DNA from: Gonapodya prolifera JEL478
Taxonomy: Eukaryota; Monoblepharomycota; Monoblepharidomycetes; Monoblepharidales; Gonapodyaceae
Assembly (NCBI GenBank): GCA_001574975.1
Contig: KQ965883.1
Coordinates: forward strand, 1-62,529
Length of the DNA stretch: 62,529 nt
Direction: 5' to 3'
In this document: positions 60,754 to 62,529 of the stretch, piece after piece
Layout: every line of letters begins with the position of its first letter
How positions within the stretch are numbered: the first letter of the stretch is position 1
The notes under the pieces: model-generated
Told to the model about the DNA's origin: nothing
The model's input: the letters and a program-made list of their open reading frames with translations, nothing else
Databases searched by the model: none
Position numbers and translations under genes: made by a program

Positions 60754-62075
60754 GAGTGGGGCGCGGGAAGTGGAGTGGGCAGTTGTGGTGACGATGAATG
60801 GTGAATGTATTTATTGGCATGGGTGGGACTTTGTAGATAGTCGGTGTAGTTAGATTGGCTTGGCACATTTGGTGGCGAAAGTGGATGGTAGCGGTCCCAT
60901 CACGAAAGTGAGAAAATGAGTAGTTGGTGGAGTACCGTTGTTGCCTCGTTCTTGTGCCGAAGAAACGATTCGGCATCGAGAGTATGGTCCAACCAGAGAT
61001 GTGTAAGCGAGGGTCAACACGAACCAAGGCTGTGGGATGTGAATATCATTCTCGCCTCTTTCATGTGACGAAGAATGATTCGACACGCTGGGTGTGAGAT
61101 TAACGAATTGGTACAACCAGAGAGTGCACGACAAAAGCAAGATTGCGGTACAATTGATTCCGAGTACACTCGTTTTCGCTGATGGAAGTGTCGATGTGCG
61201 TTTTCGCTTAAGAGTCGACGTGAAAAAGTATACGACATCTTGAGAGAGTCGTACTTGAAGTCGTGGGTTTTTTGCATGAGAGTCGAGCGAGTAACTAGCT
61301 TCGTGGTCGCGAACGGGAAATGGGAAATGCATTTGGGAGACCAGATGGCGGAAGGGAGGAAGAGAGGGCAAGCGAAGAGTGTTCCAAGAGAGAGCTTGAG
61401 TTGGGAAGTAAGAAAGACAGCAAGAGAGTGGACGATCGGGGATGGTGTATTGCAGCAGTAACATAACCGGGCTGAGCATTGCAAGCTTGACTTCACAAAG
61501 AAGGTCGAGCAGCGAATCGAAGTAACAAATTTATTCCAGACGTCCGATCCTCTTCAAACGTGATCGTCATGGAACAGAAGCCCCAACCCGTACACAAGTA
61601 GCGTTCACGGAATTCATCATGAACTCGACAGCCTTTCCCTCCGCGGGAATAAATGGTGAAGCGTCTGAGCCTGTCTCCGTCTGTGTCTTCCTCCTGCTCG
61701 TTGCTGGTTTGGGTCCGTGGCAGGGCGTACCGAAACCATTCCCTCCAAAACCATAACGCTCTTTCGCAACGGCGTGACGCACTTCTCCGCCGACGAGCAG
61801 CTTACTTTCCATTCTTCCTGACGGTGGCGGCCGCAAGGCACTTCGGCCCTTGACGACGGCGTTCTTTCATGGGACGCGCGAAATTGTGTGCGACTCTTGG
61901 ACTTAGGCAAACTACGGGAACTCTTGCTACATCAACAGACAGGGGGAAACAATCCCCATTTGCGCGCCTAATCAATCTACTACCTAACAAGCTACAAGTC
62001 TCACCCATGCAAAATACGTACATTCACTATTCACCGTCTCCACATCTGCCCACTCTCATGCCCGCGAACCAACTC
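60754..62075. other. Spacer between inverted RGS-like copies
   Basis: About 1.3 kb in which no gene is firmly supported. A minus-strand frame 61910-61617 is basic but unrecognised. It contains the degenerate tandem repeat noted at 60935-61140. Confidence 0.4.
60935..61140 (-). repeat. Degenerate ~105-bp tandem repeat
   Basis: The segment 60942-61007 (TTCTTGTGCCGAAGAAACG...CCAACCAGAGA) resembles 61050-61125 (TTTCATGTGACGAAGAATG...ACAACCAGAGA), with a period of about 105-115 bp. Similarity is partial. It lies between the two RGS-like copies. Confidence 0.45.
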
Positions 62076-62529
62076 TCACCCCTTCCCGCGACCATGCTTC
62101 TCTCTCGTATTGCTCATGCTGGAAAACCGATAGTGCGTGCTCTGCTTGATTACCGGGCTATCCCTGACCGCCGATTTCTCTGGCGATTTCAGAGCTGCCC
62201 CCGACCCCGATGCAGTCTCTTTCATCGCCATTGCCCGCGCGAATTTGGGGTACGTGTTCTCGGACAGGATCCGGAGGACCTCAAGACGCACCGCTGTCGG
62301 TCACCGCACACATAATGAATATGTTGTATCAGTCACTGCCAATCGCCCCCTAGCACGAAAAGGGGGTACCCTCAAGTCACAACTCACCATCAAACACGCC
62401 AACCGTGTACTCCCCCTTCCGCACAGCCTCCCCCGCCGCCGACGCGATCACGAACGTTAGGTTCAACTGCATCTCCCCGCCGGGCTGGACGAACCGCTCG
62501 TTGATAGCCTGGAACAGCGGCATTGACGC
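62076..62529 (-). CDS. RGS-like domain protein, copy B (runs off window)
   Basis: This is the inverted paralogue of copy A. Exons 62529-62388 (incomplete at the window edge) and 62293-62076, with the intron at the same phase and position as in copy A. SMPLFQAINERFVQPGGEMQ then LNL, VRKGEYTVGVFD|AVRLEVLRILSEN and TYPKFARAMAMKE are almost the same as copy A. Substitutions are mostly conservative (I/V, L/R, K/E), which argues both copies were under selection for some time. The tail ends GRGKG rather than GKG. The rest of the gene lies beyond 62529. Confidence 0.65.

Noticed and set aside
61617-61910. Basic minus-strand frame starting MPKSKSRTQF, at first glance like a small ribosomal protein
   Set aside because: After the first few residues it does not resemble eL29 or any other small basic protein I know.

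Overview
The window reads as nuclear DNA of a zoosporic (chytrid-like) fungus. Genes are split by many short GT-AG introns (mostly 50-90 bp), intergenic gaps are often under 130 bp, and typical fungal genes (zuotin, Sts1/Cut8, Sda1, Med10) sit beside a kinesin-2 motor, which is normally kept only by lineages that build a flagellum. The species cannot be named from sequence alone. Exon structures were assembled by eye; for most multi-exon genes the exon lengths sum to an intact frame, which is the main internal check used.

Layout. 0-1 kb: 5' part of a G-alpha-like gene leaving the window to the left. 1.3-3.5 kb: kinesin-2. 4.0-6.1 kb: decayed cytochrome P450. 6.3-7.9 kb: DHHC palmitoyltransferase. 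8.1-16.4 kb: Sts1/Cut8, zuotin, a short-chain dehydrogenase, and an acyl-CoA synthetase ending in a peroxisomal SKL signal. 18.3-20.4 kb: unrecognised protein with a GC-rich repeat in its intron. 21.1-23.8 kb: secreted-LRR / transmembrane / SH3 protein. 24.0-36.9 kb: dense housekeeping block: EBP sterol isomerase, Med10, Sda1, proteasome beta-1, an RS-rich protein, prolyl-tRNA synthetase, cap-binding protein CBP20 and Spartan protease. 38.1-44.3 kb: two inverted copies of a dispersed sequence, one of which holds a U2 snRNA gene, flanking an ABHD5-type hydrolase (with a frame break) and a di-ubiquitin-AN1 zinc finger fusion. 44.4-50.0 kb: HSCB co-chaperone and a large FYVE protein. 51.2-55.7 kb: an 11-beta-HSD-like reductase and an unrecognised protein. 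57.7-59.9 kb: CpG-depleted, decayed insert. 60.2-62.5 kb: two inverted copies of a gene with an RGS-like C-terminal half-domain.

Functional themes. Ribosome biogenesis and translation (zuotin, Sda1, ProRS), ubiquitin/proteasome (beta-1, Sts1/Cut8, ubiquitin-AN1, Spartan), RNA processing (U2, CBP20, RS protein), lipid metabolism (EBP, acyl-CoA synthetase, ABHD5-like, SDRs), and G-protein signalling at both ends (G-alpha-like, RGS-like). Arrangement is ordinary eukaryotic packing with shared promoters; no operon or secondary-metabolite cluster is evident. The most unusual products are the ubiquitin-ubiquitin-AN1 fusion and the LRR-TM-SH3 receptor-like protein.
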